A stretch of DNA of 25,204 nucleotides, from contig DIUH01000302.1 in the NCBI GenBank assembly GCA_002428205.1, positions 14,933 to 40,136 on the forward strand. Direction: 5' to 3'. The first letter of the stretch is position 1, and the number at the start of each line of letters is the position of its first letter. Below are positions 24,978-25,204 of the stretch, one piece after another. A program made the position numbers and the translations under genes. Source of the stretch: Planctomycetaceae bacterium UBA6163. GTDB lineage: Bacteria > Planctomycetota > Planctomycetia > Pirellulales > Pirellulaceae. Below the pieces are notes generated by a model. The model made no database searches, was not told the origin of the DNA, and was given only the letters and a program-made list of their open reading frames with translations.

Positions 24978-25066
24978 CGAAATCGCTGATCGAACTCAGT
25001 GTAGTCGATGCGTAGTTTCTTTGCCGTGCGAATGAGTCGCTCGTTGGTCTTGAGATGCTGATTATT
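24974..25066 (-). pseudogene. C-terminal gene fragment cut by an IS-like end
   Basis: The minus strand from 25066 reads NNQHLKTNERLIRTAKKLRI followed by DYTEFDQRFR and TAA at 24974-24976, a well-behaved, charged helical C-terminus. It overlaps the convergent sterol-desaturase-like stop by 4 bp. Exactly where the sensible frame stops (25066) an IS-end-like sequence begins. I do not recognise the family. The remainder of the gene may lie beyond the element, outside the window. Confidence 0.4.
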
Positions 25067-25204
25067 TAGAACCTATCCGTAAGCCTGGGCCGATGGCGCT
25101 AGCCCAATGGCACTCACTTAAGCGGATCTGGAGGGATTTCGTCTGCATTGGACTTGACGGATTGCTTTTTTCTTTCAGCTTTTTGCCACTTCGTTGTTTT
25201 CTGC
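25066..25204 (+). mobile_element. Left end of a second insertion sequence (partial)
   Basis: TTAGAACCTATCCGTAA (25066-25082) matches 14 of 17 positions of the IS-like end at 18313 and is oriented inward in the same way. The element runs off the window. The strand is that of the inward-reading end. Confidence 0.4.
25114..25204 (-). CDS. Possible transposase C-terminus (partial)
   Basis: Open to the window edge on the minus strand and ending in TGA at 25114-25116. The readable tail is KTTKWQKAERKKQSVKSNAD followed by EIPPDPLK. It is basic then acidic, and lies 48 bp inside the IS-like end, where a transposase 3' end would be expected. It is too short for a family assignment and does not resemble the tail of the transposase at 18404. 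Confidence 0.35.
   Translation of the reverse strand, partial: QKTTKWQKAERKKQSVKSNADEIPPDPLK

Overview
The window looks like a chromosomal segment of a planctomycete, most likely a Pirellulales / Rhodopirellula-like bacterium. The evidence is the density of families found almost only in that phylum: DUF1592/1587/1588/1585 proteins, DUF1549/DUF1553 proteins with planctomycete cytochrome c domains, and Tat-exported DUF1552 and DUF1501 proteins. A stand-alone FGE/SUMF1-domain protein, DUF4914 and a DUF6807 (PmoA-like) remnant fit the same picture. This assignment comes from recognising protein families by eye; no search was run.

Left part (1-7520). The end of a pyrimidine- or amino-acid-catabolic operon comes first: a class III aminotransferase overlapping a PreA-type dihydropyrimidine dehydrogenase subunit. 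Convergent to it is a LysM + YkuD L,D-transpeptidase. After a gene-poor gap come a divergent pair, an uncharacterised macro-domain-like protein (minus) and a secreted SUMF1-fold protein (plus), then a small basic membrane-anchored protein of phage-like type on the minus strand.

Centre (7489-18250). One long plus-strand transcription unit runs gntR (FadR/FCD type) > DUF1592 multiheme-type protein (1398 aa) > DUF1552 > DUF1549/DUF1553 protein (969 aa) > DUF1501. The first four genes overlap or are separated by only a few bases. The fifth follows 169 bp that hold a 28-nt inverted repeat. The gntR start lies directly under a promoter-like sequence with a 17-bp palindrome in its spacer, which suggests a leaderless, autoregulated regulator. 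Two cytochrome-like exported proteins are each paired with a Tat-exported partner. This fits a periplasmic or surface redox complex acting on an unknown, probably carboxylate- or sugar-type, substrate. It is the most plausible under-described system here.

Right part (18251-25204). This is a mobile-element-scarred stretch: an IS4-superfamily transposase truncated at its 5' end, fused at about 19630 to a 5'-truncated DUF6807 pseudogene that also carries an in-frame stop. Then come a secreted protein made of two 60-aa repeats, a DUF4914 protein with a P-loop, and a sterol-desaturase/fatty-acid-hydroxylase superfamily membrane protein. At the right edge a short C-terminal gene fragment abuts an IS-like end that resembles the one beside the first transposase. 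No tRNA, rRNA or CRISPR array was seen.
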